A DNA stretch of 45,357 bases. It comes from CAYRVX01 sp964642165 (GTDB lineage Bacteria; Planctomycetota; Phycisphaerae; SM23-33). This document shows positions 17,996 to 25,794 of the stretch, piece by piece; the first letter of the stretch is position 1, and the number at the start of each line of letters is the position of its first letter. The stretch lies in the NCBI GenBank assembly GCA_964642165.1, contig CAZXOC010000016.1:1-45357 (forward strand). The letters are read 5' to 3'. The position numbers and the translations under genes were made by a program. The notes below the pieces were generated by a model. That model was not told the DNA's origin. It made no database searches and saw only the letters and a list, made by a program, of their open reading frames with translations.

Positions 17996-19282
17996 ATGTA
18001 CATCAAGCGTCTGCTCATAGAGGACATCCGGGGCTTTCGGAAGCTGGACTTCGATCTTGAGCACGGGCCAGGCACGGGGCAGTACGCCGGCTGGAGCGTG
18101 TTCACGGGCGACAATGGGTCCGGCAAGACGGCCTTGCTGAAGGCCATCGCCCTGGCGCTGAACGGCCCTGAGTTCGGTCGTGTCCTCCAACCGTCCTTCC
18201 GAGGCTGGATCCGGAAGGGCAAGGCGCGGGGCACGGTGGAGCTGCGTCTGCGGGCATCCGACGAAGACCAGTGGAAGAGCCCTGGCAGAACGACCCGGGA
18301 CTTCGTTGCCGCCATTGAAATCGCTGACGAAGGCGACGAGCCGGTTCTCCAGGCCAAGCCGATCAAGGAGAAAGGCCCCAAGCGAGGGCCCTGGTCGGAG
18401 AATGCCGACGGATGGTTCTCCTGTGGCTATGGGCCGTTCCGCCGTCTGTACGGAGAGAGTTCGGACGCGATGCGGCTGATGCGCGGCCCCGGACCGGTCG
18501 CCCGCTTCGCCACCATGTTCCGGGAGGATGCGTCGCTCAGCGAGTGCGAAGGCTGGCTGAAGGAGCTCAGGTTCCGGTCCTTGGATCGAGGCCAGGACAC
18601 GGATCCCACGCTTGATGCGGTGAAGAAGCTGCTCGACGACGACTTCATGCAGAACGGGATGCGGATCGAGAAGATCGATGCAGAGGGGCTTCATCTTCGA
18701 GACCAATCCGGGGTCGTACTTCCGTTGGAAGACATGAGCGACGGCTACAGGGCGGCGCTGGCATTGCTCGTCGACATCGTTCGACTCATGGCGTCTGTGT
18801 ACGGGTGCGACGGGCTGGTTATCGAGGGCGAGGACGGCAAGTCCGTCGTCGGCAAGCCCGGCGTGGTTCTCGTTGACGAGATCGACTCCCACCTTCACCC
18901 CGAGTGGCAGCGGCAGATCGGCTTCTGGCTCACCCGGAGGTTTCCCAGGGTCCAATTCCTCGTGACGACACACAGCCCGCTGATTTGCCAAGCCGCGGAC
19001 CTGCAAGGCATCTTCCGCCTCCCCCCGCCGGGCAGCGACTCGGCGCCCTTCCAGTTGGCGCAAGAGGACTACGCGGAGGTCGTGCACGCCCGGGCGGACA
19101 CGATCCTCCTGGGCCCCGCCTTCGGTCTGCGGCACACTCGTTCGCCGGAGACGGTCGCCAAACGGGACCGGCACGCCCAACTCAAGGCCAAACAGCAGGC
19201 GGGCTTCACCACGCAGGAGGAAAGCGCCGAACTCGACAGGCTGGAGCAGGAGATGTATCCCCTGTTCGCTGCCGCTGATTAG
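17996..19282 (+). CDS. ptuA: Septu defence ATPase PtuA
   Basis: A 428-residue SMC/OLD-like AAA ATPase, the sensor and ATPase of Septu anti-phage systems. Walker A is TGDNGSGKTALLKAIA with Lys44. The ABC-like signature is DMSDGYRAALALLVDIVR. Walker B is GVVLVDEIDSHLHPEWQ, and the switch His is in FLVTTHSPLICQAA. The C-terminal helix is rich in Glu and Lys. The pairing with an HNH nuclease 14 bases downstream is the diagnostic Septu arrangement. GGAG lies eight bases before ATG 17996. No reverse transcriptase is nearby, so this is a stand-alone Septu and not a retron. Third codon positions look less G/C-biased than in flanking genes, which fits horizontal acquisition. Confidence 0.85.
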   Translation: MYIKRLLIEDIRGFRKLDFDLEHGPGTGQYAGWSVFTGDNGSGKTALLKAIALALNGPEFGRVLQPSFRGWIRKGKARGTVELRLRASDEDQWKSPGRTTRDFVAAIEIADEGDEPVLQAKPIKEKGPKRGPWSENADGWFSCGYGPFRRLYGESSDAMRLMRGPGPVARFATMFREDASLSECEGWLKELRFRSLDRGQDTDPTLDAVKKLLDDDFMQNGMRIEKIDAEGLHLRDQSGVVLPLEDMSDGYRAALALLVDIVRLMASVYGCDGLVIEGEDGKSVVGKPGVVLVDEIDSHLHPEWQRQIGFWLTRRFPRVQFLVTTHSPLICQAADLQGIFRLPPPGSDSAPFQLAQEDYAEVVHARADTILLGPAFGLRHTRSPETVAKRDRHAQLKAKQQAGFTTQEESAELDRLEQEMYPLFAAAD

Positions 19283-19296
19283 CCCCGGCGAATGCC

Positions 19297-20073
19297 ATGC
19301 GCAGGTACACTCGCCCGCCCCTCACCGGTCGCATTCGGGCCTACCTCGATAGGAAGGCCGAGGAGGTCCGCTCCCTCCGCACCCCCGCGAAGATGAGGCA
19401 GGCCATAGGCCGAACGTGGAAGCACGCCCGGCAAACCAAGTCTGTTGGGCAAGGCGTCCTCGGGGTCCTGCGCACCATGGCCGGTAAGCGCGAGCGCTGC
19501 ATGTATTGCGAGGACTCCCGAGGGACCGACATCGATCACTTCTGGCCGAAGTCCGTCTACCCCAAGCGTACCTTCGAATGGGCGAACATGCTCCTGAGCT
19601 GTTCGGGCTGCCAGCGGGCCAAAGGGGATCGGTTCCCCCTGGACAAGTCCAACGCCCCCTTGCTTATCGACCCGACGGACGAGGACCCGTGGGAGCACCT
19701 CTTCTACGTCTCGGAGACGGGCGTGATAACGCCCCGCTACGACCCGGCGACCGGCCGGCAGTGCCCAAAGGGCGTTGCGACTACCGACCTGCTGCCGCTG
19801 AACGACGAGGCAATCGCCTGTGGCCGGAAGCGAGTATCCCGACGGCTCGTGGAAGCCGTCCGCGCGTTTCTCGACGCCGTGCCTCGCCAGTCCTCGGACG
19901 CATCTGGCCCGCGGGCTGCCGACGTGCTTCTCGAGGCCGTTCGGGACTGCCCCGACTACGGGTTGTCCAGATGGTACTTCGCCAAAGATGGGCACAATGA
20001 GGAGCCCTTCCGCAGGCTGCGAGCCAACTACCCCGGTATCTTCAAGGAGCTGGGCAATGCGGTGTCCTCCTAG
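19297..20073 (+). CDS. ptuB: Septu defence HNH nuclease PtuB
   Basis: A 258-residue HNH endonuclease, expected to cut nucleic acid when PtuA senses infection. The zinc knuckles are CMYC (Cys68, Cys71) and CSGC (Cys102, Cys105). Between them lies DIDHFWPK with the catalytic His81, and EWANMLLSC supplies the expected Asn. The N-terminal 60 residues are basic and could bind DNA. PtuB forms a complex with PtuA in studied Septu systems. The last 17 bases of the gene overlap the start of the downstream secreted enzyme and include that gene's ribosome binding site. Confidence 0.85.
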   Translation: MRRYTRPPLTGRIRAYLDRKAEEVRSLRTPAKMRQAIGRTWKHARQTKSVGQGVLGVLRTMAGKRERCMYCEDSRGTDIDHFWPKSVYPKRTFEWANMLLSCSGCQRAKGDRFPLDKSNAPLLIDPTDEDPWEHLFYVSETGVITPRYDPATGRQCPKGVATTDLLPLNDEAIACGRKRVSRRLVEAVRAFLDAVPRQSSDASGPRAADVLLEAVRDCPDYGLSRWYFAKDGHNEEPFRRLRANYPGIFKELGNAVSS

Positions 20074-23000
20074 CCGGCGTTCGTTGTTGGCGACAGCGTT
20101 GGCATGGGCGGTCTGCTCTCTGGCCGCTCCGGCCGCCAAGCCTCCCCCGTTTCGGCTCGCGCCGGGGGTCGTCGTCGAGGCGGAGGACTTCCGGATCGAG
20201 CGCGGGTGGAAGGTCGTCTTCAACGGCCGGGGCAACTACATGGTCGACATCATCGGCTTCAATCACATCTCCGGCGAGCGGCTGCTGCACGCGGACAAGG
20301 CCGACACGACGGCGTTGGCGGCCGCGGACGTCCAGGTCCCCGCCGCGGGCAACTACCGCCTCTGGGTGCGGTACGAGTACCCCACGTTCACCGACACGCG
20401 CTTCCGCGTCACGCTGCGCCAGGGCGGGAAGGCGGTGGCCGAGAAGCTCATGGGCGCGAAGGACAACCCGCGCCTGGCCTTCGGCGACACGGAGCTCAAG
20501 GCCCAGTACGATCCTCCCTGGGGCTCGGAGGGGCTCGTCGAGGAGGCGGTCGATGCGAAGGGCCTGAAGGCCGGCCCGGCGCGCGTCACGCTGGAGACGG
20601 TCGCCCAGCCGCAGGTCCCCGGCCGCACCGCCGACCGCAACATCGACCTGGTCTACCTGTCGTCCGACACGAAGGACTCGTGGCGCGAGCACTACCGCAA
20701 GCGCAACCGCCTGTACCCGATCCTCGACGCCGTACGGGACACAGTCGGCCCGCGCTGGGAGGTGCGGCTGACGAACACGGCCGACGCGCCGGCACGGCTG
20801 ACGATCTACCACGTCTACAACCGCATCCCGTGGGGCGTCTCGGAGGGCGTGGCGAGCGAGAGGCTCGCGCGGGGCGCGGCAACGGACTGGCTCCCTCTGC
20901 GCGGGCAGGACACCGCCCACTTCGGCATGACGCGCGTCAACAGCAAGGCGGGGTCGTTCGCCGCGGAGGTCCGCCCGTGCGGCGGCGGGAAGGTGCTGAC
21001 GTTCGCCTCGACGGGCGACATCCTGCGCGTCTACCTGCCGCCGTACGCCAAGTACGGCGAGGGGCCCGTCACACCCGAGCAGCAGCAGCGGCGCGTGCTG
21101 GAACACCTCGCGAAGGAGCCGAAGGTCGGCCGAGAGCCCACGTTGCCGCTGTGCTACGGCGGATGGATCGACGTCGGGGCACCCGGCGAGTACGGCCGCA
21201 ACTACGCGAAGATCTACAAGGCGATCGGCCTGCGGAGCTTTCACGCGGCCCTTCGGGGCAAGTGGGACCGCGTCGTCGCGAACCTCAAGGAAGTCGGCAT
21301 CCCGCTGAACCGCAGCGCGATGATCCTCAAGTACCGCTTCCCGCCGACGCCGGAGAACATCGAGAAGGGCAGGCAGGAGATCGCCGCGAAGCGCCTCGCC
21401 GCGCACCTGCGGTGGTTCGACTACGGCGACGAGATCGGCTTCAGCGAGTGGAGCCGCTACGCCGCGAAGGCCGGGCTCGACGTCAACGCCGCCTGGCGCG
21501 CCTGGCTGAAGAAGAACCGGCCGGGCTGCAAGCTGGACGACTACTGGCTCGACGAGTGGGGCAGGCTCGACGCCGCCAAGCTGCGCCCCTTCAGCGACGG
21601 CCGGATCGCCGAGGCCAAGCCGCGCCTCTTCGTCGACTCGCTGATCTTCTACGAGGACTTCGCCATCGGCTTCGTCGCGAAGGGGAAGCGGGCGGTGAAG
21701 GCCGCGTTCGGCGAGCACGTGCTGTGCGGGGCGAACTACTCCGGCCACCCGTTCTACCACCCGTCGATCACGATGTACGTCACGTGGTTCCGCGGCGGCG
21801 CGGCGGACTTCGGGCGCCACAGCGAGTACTTCTGGCAGGTCAACCAGCCGAGCTGCATGGTCAACGGCTACACCGCCGAGCACTTCCGCGCGGGCATGCG
21901 CCGCGACCCCAAGGCGATCCTCCGCCAGTACACCATGCCGCACGCGCCGGGCAACACCGAGGCGAGCTTCCTCCGCACGTGCTACACGCACCTCGCCCAC
22001 GGGGCGAAGATGCTCGACTTCTTCGGTATCGGCATGAACGAGTGCTTCACGGAGAACCACATCGACCACCGCCTTGCCCCCAAGCGCTACGCCGCCATCC
22101 GCGACATTACGCACGCCATCGGCCTGGTCGAGGACCTCGTGCTCGATTCGCGCGTCGTGCCGTCGAAGGTCGCCCTGCTGCTGAGCGACAGCACCGAGCG
22201 CTGGGACTTCGCCGACGTGACGGCCGACCCGTGCCGCCACGACTACTACGGCCGCGACTTCCGCAAGACGCGGCTCACGTACCACGTCGAGCGGCTCGGC
22301 ATCTGGATGGCCTTGACGTTCGCCGGCCACTCGCCGGACCTGATCGTCGAGGAGGACCTGAACGCCGGGACGCTCGCCGGCTACAAGGTGCTCTACGTCG
22401 TGGGCGACCACATCCCCACGCGCCGCGTGGCGGCGATGGAGCGGTGGGTCCGGTCCGGCGGCATCCTCTTCGCCACGGCCGGGGCGGGTCGCTTCGACGA
22501 GTATGGGACACCCGACCCCGCGATGAGCAGGCTCCTGGGGCTGGCCCGGCGCACGACGGACGAGAAGGTCCGCTTCCTCCGCCCGGGCCTGGAGTTGCCT
22601 TTCCTCAAGCCCCTCACGCACGTCGTGCTGCCCGAGGGGTGCAGGATGCCGGTCCTCGCCGTGCGCGAGACGCTCCGCCCGCGCGACCCGGCGAAGGCCG
22701 TGTATGGCGCCGACTACGCCGACGGAGGCACGGCCATGGTGGTCCGCAAGCTCGGCAAGGGCGGGGTCTACTACGTCGGCGCCCTGCCCGGCGTGGCGTA
22801 CCTGTGGACCGCTCTCCAGCCTCCCGCCGTGCCCGACCGCGGGCCCGGCGTTCACCTCGTGCCGGTCGGCTACGACGCCGCCGCGCGGGAGATCCTCCGC
22901 CTGCCGATCATGGACGCCGAGCTGAGGCCGAACGTGCGGGCTGCCGGCGGGCTGTACGACGCGCGCCTCGTCGAATCGCCGAAGGGGTGCTTCCTGCCCA

Positions 23001-23179
23001 TCGCCAACTACAACCGCAACGTCGGCAGACCCGCAACCGTATCCGTGCGCCCCGGCAGGCCGATCCGGAAGGTCACCAGCGCGCACGGCGGCGAGTTGAA
23101 GTTCAGGACGGAGGAGGGCCGCGTCGTCTTCACCATCCCCAAGCTCGGCTACGGCGACATCATCCGCCTCGACCCTTGA
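20057..23179 (+). CDS. large secreted GH42-like glycan-active protein
   Basis: A 1040-residue exported protein. A basic, hydrophobic N terminus of about 25 residues is a signal peptide. A beta-sandwich opens with GVVVEAEDFRIERG, resembling carbohydrate-binding domains. A barrel-like middle follows (CYGGWIDVGAPGEYG to about residue 700). At about residues 775-830, YKVLYVVGDHIPTRRV and WVRSGGILFATAGAG match the glutamine-amidotransferase-like domain that follows the barrel in GH42 beta-galactosidases. I could not fix the catalytic pair. ATG 20057 is chosen because AAGGAG lies seven bases upstream and a signal peptide follows. That site lies inside ptuB, so the two genes overlap by 17 bases and may be translationally coupled. 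Confidence 0.75.
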   Translation: MRCPPSRRSLLATALAWAVCSLAAPAAKPPPFRLAPGVVVEAEDFRIERGWKVVFNGRGNYMVDIIGFNHISGERLLHADKADTTALAAADVQVPAAGNYRLWVRYEYPTFTDTRFRVTLRQGGKAVAEKLMGAKDNPRLAFGDTELKAQYDPPWGSEGLVEEAVDAKGLKAGPARVTLETVAQPQVPGRTADRNIDLVYLSSDTKDSWREHYRKRNRLYPILDAVRDTVGPRWEVRLTNTADAPARLTIYHVYNRIPWGVSEGVASERLARGAATDWLPLRGQDTAHFGMTRVNSKAGSFAAEVRPCGGGKVLTFASTGDILRVYLPPYAKYGEGPVTPEQQQRRVLEHLAKEPKVGREPTLPLCYGGWIDVGAPGEYGRNYAKIYKAIGLRSFHAALRGKWDRVVANLKEVGIPLNRSAMILKYRFPPTPENIEKGRQEIAAKRLAAHLRWFDYGDEIGFSEWSRYAAKAGLDVNAAWRAWLKKNRPGCKLDDYWLDEWGRLDAAKLRPFSDGRIAEAKPRLFVDSLIFYEDFAIGFVAKGKRAVKAAFGEHVLCGANYSGHPFYHPSITMYVTWFRGGAADFGRHSEYFWQVNQPSCMVNGYTAEHFRAGMRRDPKAILRQYTMPHAPGNTEASFLRTCYTHLAHGAKMLDFFGIGMNECFTENHIDHRLAPKRYAAIRDITHAIGLVEDLVLDSRVVPSKVALLLSDSTERWDFADVTADPCRHDYYGRDFRKTRLTYHVERLGIWMALTFAGHSPDLIVEEDLNAGTLAGYKVLYVVGDHIPTRRVAAMERWVRSGGILFATAGAGRFDEYGTPDPAMSRLLGLARRTTDEKVRFLRPGLELPFLKPLTHVVLPEGCRMPVLAVRETLRPRDPAKAVYGADYADGGTAMVVRKLGKGGVYYVGALPGVAYLWTALQPPAVPDRGPGVHLVPVGYDAAAREILRLPIMDAELRPNVRAAGGLYDARLVESPKGCFLPIANYNRNVGRPATVSVRPGRPIRKVTSAHGGELKFRTEEGRVVFTIPKLGYGDIIRLDP

Positions 23180-23199
23180 GGCAAGCGGCCCCCTCCGGC

Positions 23200-23445
23200 C
23201 TATCCCACGTTGCCCGAATCTCGAAGGAGCCCCGAGATCGACAGGTCCTCGTCGATCATCGGCCAGTGGACGCCATACCCCCCGGGAGACAGCTCGGCGT
23301 TACGGCGCTGCTGTGGCGTGGCTGTGGCGAGACGAGGGGAGCAGTCCTGCCACGCGATGCGGATCTCTCGGTCCCTCAGGACGATCACCAGTTCGTCGTC
23401 CCCGGCCTCGACCCGCTCCGCCGTGATCGGCTCAGTCCTCTGCAT
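23200..23445 (-). CDS. DUF2442 domain protein
   Basis: An 81-residue protein of the DUF2442 family. The family pattern is clear in IRIAWQDCSPRLATATPQ and GYGVHWPMIDEDLSISGLL. Homologues commonly sit next to DUF4160 genes, and the pair has been suspected, not proven, to be toxin-antitoxin-like. The start is set at ATG 23445 because GGAGG lies nine bases upstream, and this makes it overlap the end of the DUF4160 gene by 14 bases. It converges with the large secreted enzyme, with 20 bases between them. Confidence 0.85.
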   Translation of the reverse strand: MQRTEPITAERVEAGDDELVIVLRDREIRIAWQDCSPRLATATPQQRRNAELSPGGYGVHWPMIDEDLSISGLLRDSGNVG

Positions 23446-23613
23446 TGCCCTGGCCTCCGAAGTGAGCTTCCCACTCATCCACGATCAGGTCGAAGTGATC
23501 GAAGGTGATTCTCCGGATCTCCCGCCGCAGGCGCGGCGTGAGGCTGTGAGACCACGCTTCCTCGATATCGTACGTACTCACCAAGAGCCATATCTTGCAT
23601 TCGGCCTCGCCCT
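23432..23613 (-). CDS. DUF4160 domain protein, 5' part lost in assembly gap
   Basis: The C-terminal 60 residues of a DUF4160 protein remain, starting with GEAECKIWLL and continuing through RLRREIRRITFDHFDLIVDEWEAHFG. The family usually has an N-terminal strand pair of 30-40 residues (a PxHVHV-type segment) that must lie in the N run. The sequence on the far side of the gap does not supply it in this frame. It overlaps the DUF2442 gene by 14 bases. Function is unknown. Confidence 0.75.
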
Positions 23614-23713
23614 NNNNNNNNNNNNNNNNNNNNNNNNNNNNNNNNNNNNNNNNNNNNNNNNNNNNNNNNNNNNNNNNNNNNNNNNNNNNNNNNNNNNNNN
23701 NNNNNNNNNNNNN
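23614..23713. other. assembly gap of 100 N
   Basis: Exactly 100 undetermined bases, the conventional length for a scaffold gap of unknown size. The bases on either side both read TCGCCCT, which may be coincidence or a failed overlap. The missing N terminus of the DUF4160 protein shows that real sequence is absent. Confidence 0.95.
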
Positions 23714-23743
23714 TCGCCCTCGGGATGTCCGCTCGAGCGCCCG

Positions 23744-23752
23744 AGTATACCA
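23744..23752 (-). promoter_or_regulatory. extended -10 promoter facing the DUF4160/DUF2442 pair
   Basis: Read on the minus strand, TGGTATACT (23752 to 23744) is an extended -10 element with the same TATACT seen at 1926, 2117 and 36752. No good -35 is visible. Transcription would start near 23737, just before the gap that hides the DUF4160 start. Confidence 0.4.
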
Positions 23753-23800
23753 CACGCCGCCTGCACCGTGCAGCCCGGAGAACACGTCGTCGGGCAAGGC

Positions 23801-23829
23801 TTGAGCCGCCCGCCGCGGCCGTGTATCTT
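23801..23829 (+). promoter_or_regulatory. probable promoter of the NagB-like/PIG-L operon
   Basis: TTGAGC at 23801-23806 and TATCTT at 23824-23829 are 17 bases apart, each matching four of six consensus positions. Transcription would start near 23836, 27 bases before the ATG at 23863. Confidence 0.5.
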
Positions 23830-23862
23830 CGCTCGGCACTTGCCTTTGGAAAGGACGGGCTC

Positions 23863-24789
23863 ATGCGACCGATCAGCAAGGTGGCGCCGGCGTGGTGGGA
23901 CTACACGACGCTGGAGCGGGAGATCCTCGACGACGCGGCGCGGCTGACGCCCGAGGACATGCTCGCCCTGTCGCGCCCGGGATTCCAGGTGGTCTTCTAC
24001 GACACGCTGGAGGACTTCTACCTGGCCGAGGCCCTGGAGTACGTCACGGCCTGGCGGCAGGCGACGGAGGACGCCCCGGCCGGGGTCTGCGGGCCGATCG
24101 GGCCCACCGAGCAGCTCCCGCTGGTGGCCCGCCTGGTCAACGAGCTGGAGCTGGACCTCCGCCACGCGTGGTTCTGGGGCATGGACGAATGGGTCGTGGA
24201 CGGCAGGGAAGTGCCGATCGACCACCCCCTCAGCTTCGCCCGGGCCGACATGGAGCTGTGCTTCGGGCGCATCCGCGACGACTTGCGCATGCCCGCCGAG
24301 CAGATCCAGTTTCCCACGGCCGACGCCGCCGAGTACATCGCCAGTTGGGACCGCGCCCGCTGCGTCGTCATGCAGGGCGGGCAGGGCGAGGTGAAGCACT
24401 GGGCGTTCAACGACCCGCCGCGGCGCGAGGCTCCCCACGCCGACGAGCCGCCCCCGCCCGCCGAGTACCGCAAGCTCACCACCCGCGTCGTCGAGCTGCA
24501 CCCCATGACGCTGATCCAGAACGCCCGCACGTCCGGCGGCGGCGTGGTCCAGAACGTTCCCCACCAGGCCGTCAGCGTCGGGCCCGTCCAGACCTGGCGG
24601 GCCGAGAAGGTCTCCATCTGGCAGGCGGGCACGCACGACAACCCCTTCGGGCAGCGGCTCACGACGCTGATGATCGGCAAGAAGCTCCCCGACGCGGCCG
24701 TGCCCATGAGCCTGCTGGCCGACCACCCCAACGTGCAGTTCAACTTCTATCGCGGCGGGCTCGGCACGTGCCAGGCGGAGATGCACTGA
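23863..24789 (+). CDS. glucosamine-6-phosphate deaminase-like isomerase
   Basis: A 308-residue cytoplasmic protein of the NagB/6-phosphogluconolactonase fold. WGMDEWVVDG (Asp108, Glu109) matches the NagB active-site segment, HPLSFARADM matches the substrate loop and GGGVVQNVPHQAVSVG matches the later NMP-type strand. The segment GEVKHWAFNDP (residues about 175-185) aligns with the catalytic DGHIAFNEP of NagB. The His is kept, but the catalytic Asp is replaced by Val177 and the Glu by Asp184. Ordinary glucosamine-6-phosphate deamination is therefore doubtful. It sits one base before a PIG-L deacetylase gene, so the two probably act on the same amino-sugar compound. AAGGA precedes ATG 23863. 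Confidence 0.78.
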   Translation: MRPISKVAPAWWDYTTLEREILDDAARLTPEDMLALSRPGFQVVFYDTLEDFYLAEALEYVTAWRQATEDAPAGVCGPIGPTEQLPLVARLVNELELDLRHAWFWGMDEWVVDGREVPIDHPLSFARADMELCFGRIRDDLRMPAEQIQFPTADAAEYIASWDRARCVVMQGGQGEVKHWAFNDPPRREAPHADEPPPPAEYRKLTTRVVELHPMTLIQNARTSGGGVVQNVPHQAVSVGPVQTWRAEKVSIWQAGTHDNPFGQRLTTLMIGKKLPDAAVPMSLLADHPNVQFNFYRGGLGTCQAEMH

Positions 24790-24790
24790 C

Positions 24791-25573
24791 ATGGCCGGGC
24801 GCGTCCTCGCCGTCGCCGCCCACCCGGACGACATCGAGTTCCTGATGGCCGGGACGATGATCCTGCTGGGCGACGCCGGGTGGGAGCTGCACTACCTGGC
24901 GATCGCCAACGGCTCGTGCGGCACGAGCGTGCTGGACGCCGAGGAGATCGTCGCCATCCGCACCGCCGAGGCGCGGGCGGCGGCTAAGCGCATCGGGGCG
25001 GTCTACCACGAGAGCCTCGCGGCCGACATCGAGGTCTTCTACGAGAAGCCCCTGCTGGCGAAGGTCGCGGCGATCGTCCGCGAGGTCGCCCCGACGATCC
25101 TCCTGACCCACTCGCCCGTCGACTACATGGAGGATCACCAGACCGCCGCGCGCCTGGCGGCGACGGGGGCCTTCTGCCGCGGCATGCGGAACTTCCCCAC
25201 CGACCCCCCGCGCGAGCCCGTCGCCGGCGACGTGACCGTCTACCACGCCCAGCCGCACGGCAACCGCGACCCGCTGCGGCGGCTCGTCCGCCCGGAGCTG
25301 TTCGTGGACGTCACCGGGGTGCTCGCCCGCAAGCGAGAGATGCTCGCCTGCCACGAAAGCCAGAAGGCCTGGCTGGACGAGACGCAGGGGCTGGACTCGT
25401 ACCTCGCGGCGATGGAGACCCTGTCGCGCGAGGTGGGTCGGATGTCCGGCCGCTTCGAGCTCGCCGAGGGCTGGCGCCGCCGCAGCCACCTGGGCTTCTG
25501 CCCCGAGGCCGCCGACCCGCTCTCGGACGCCCTGGGCGAGCGCGTCCGGCGCGACCCGCCGCAGGCGGAATAA
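24791..25573 (+). CDS. PIG-L/LmbE-family deacetylase
   Basis: A 260-residue zinc-dependent deacetylase of the PIG-L family, which removes acetyl groups from N-acetylglucosamine-type moieties on lipids, thiols or antibiotics. The metal-binding motif is AHPDDIEF (His11, Asp13, Asp14). The second conserved element is HSPVDYMEDHQTAARLA. FVDVTGVLARKREMLACHES is the family's typical last helix. No signal peptide is present, so it is cytoplasmic. It starts one base after the NagB-like gene and is surely co-translated with it. The substrate is unknown. Confidence 0.9.
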   Translation: MAGRVLAVAAHPDDIEFLMAGTMILLGDAGWELHYLAIANGSCGTSVLDAEEIVAIRTAEARAAAKRIGAVYHESLAADIEVFYEKPLLAKVAAIVREVAPTILLTHSPVDYMEDHQTAARLAATGAFCRGMRNFPTDPPREPVAGDVTVYHAQPHGNRDPLRRLVRPELFVDVTGVLARKREMLACHESQKAWLDETQGLDSYLAAMETLSREVGRMSGRFELAEGWRRRSHLGFCPEAADPLSDALGERVRRDPPQAE

Positions 25574-25794
25574 CCCCGCCGGCCGGCTCCCGCCCCTGCC
25601 TTCACCGACTGCCCCACACGGGTGACGCTCTGCCCCCCACTTTCCGACGACGCGTTGAACCTTCCGGGCCCCAGGAGCGACGGTAGTGGGGACGCGGCCG
25701 GGGATCGCCGCAGAGCGGGCGTGCACCGGCAGACCAAGGCCGCATGCAACTCGCGCGGCAGAACGATGGTACGTTCGGCATAGAGGAGCGGGAG

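Noticed and set aside
9768..18020. A 2750-codon open frame on the plus strand
   Set aside because: It runs antisense to the GH10, isomerase, FG-GAP and beta-helix genes and in another frame across GH2. Its Arg/Ala/Pro-rich low-complexity translation is typical of G+C-rich shadow frames.
17850..20073. Retron with PtuAB effectors
   Set aside because: The 146 bases upstream of ptuA cannot hold a reverse transcriptase, and no such gene is in the window.
23606..23720. The gap as a simple contig overlap on TCGCCCT
   Set aside because: Joining at the seven shared bases keeps the frame open but gives no DUF4160 N terminus, so sequence must be missing.
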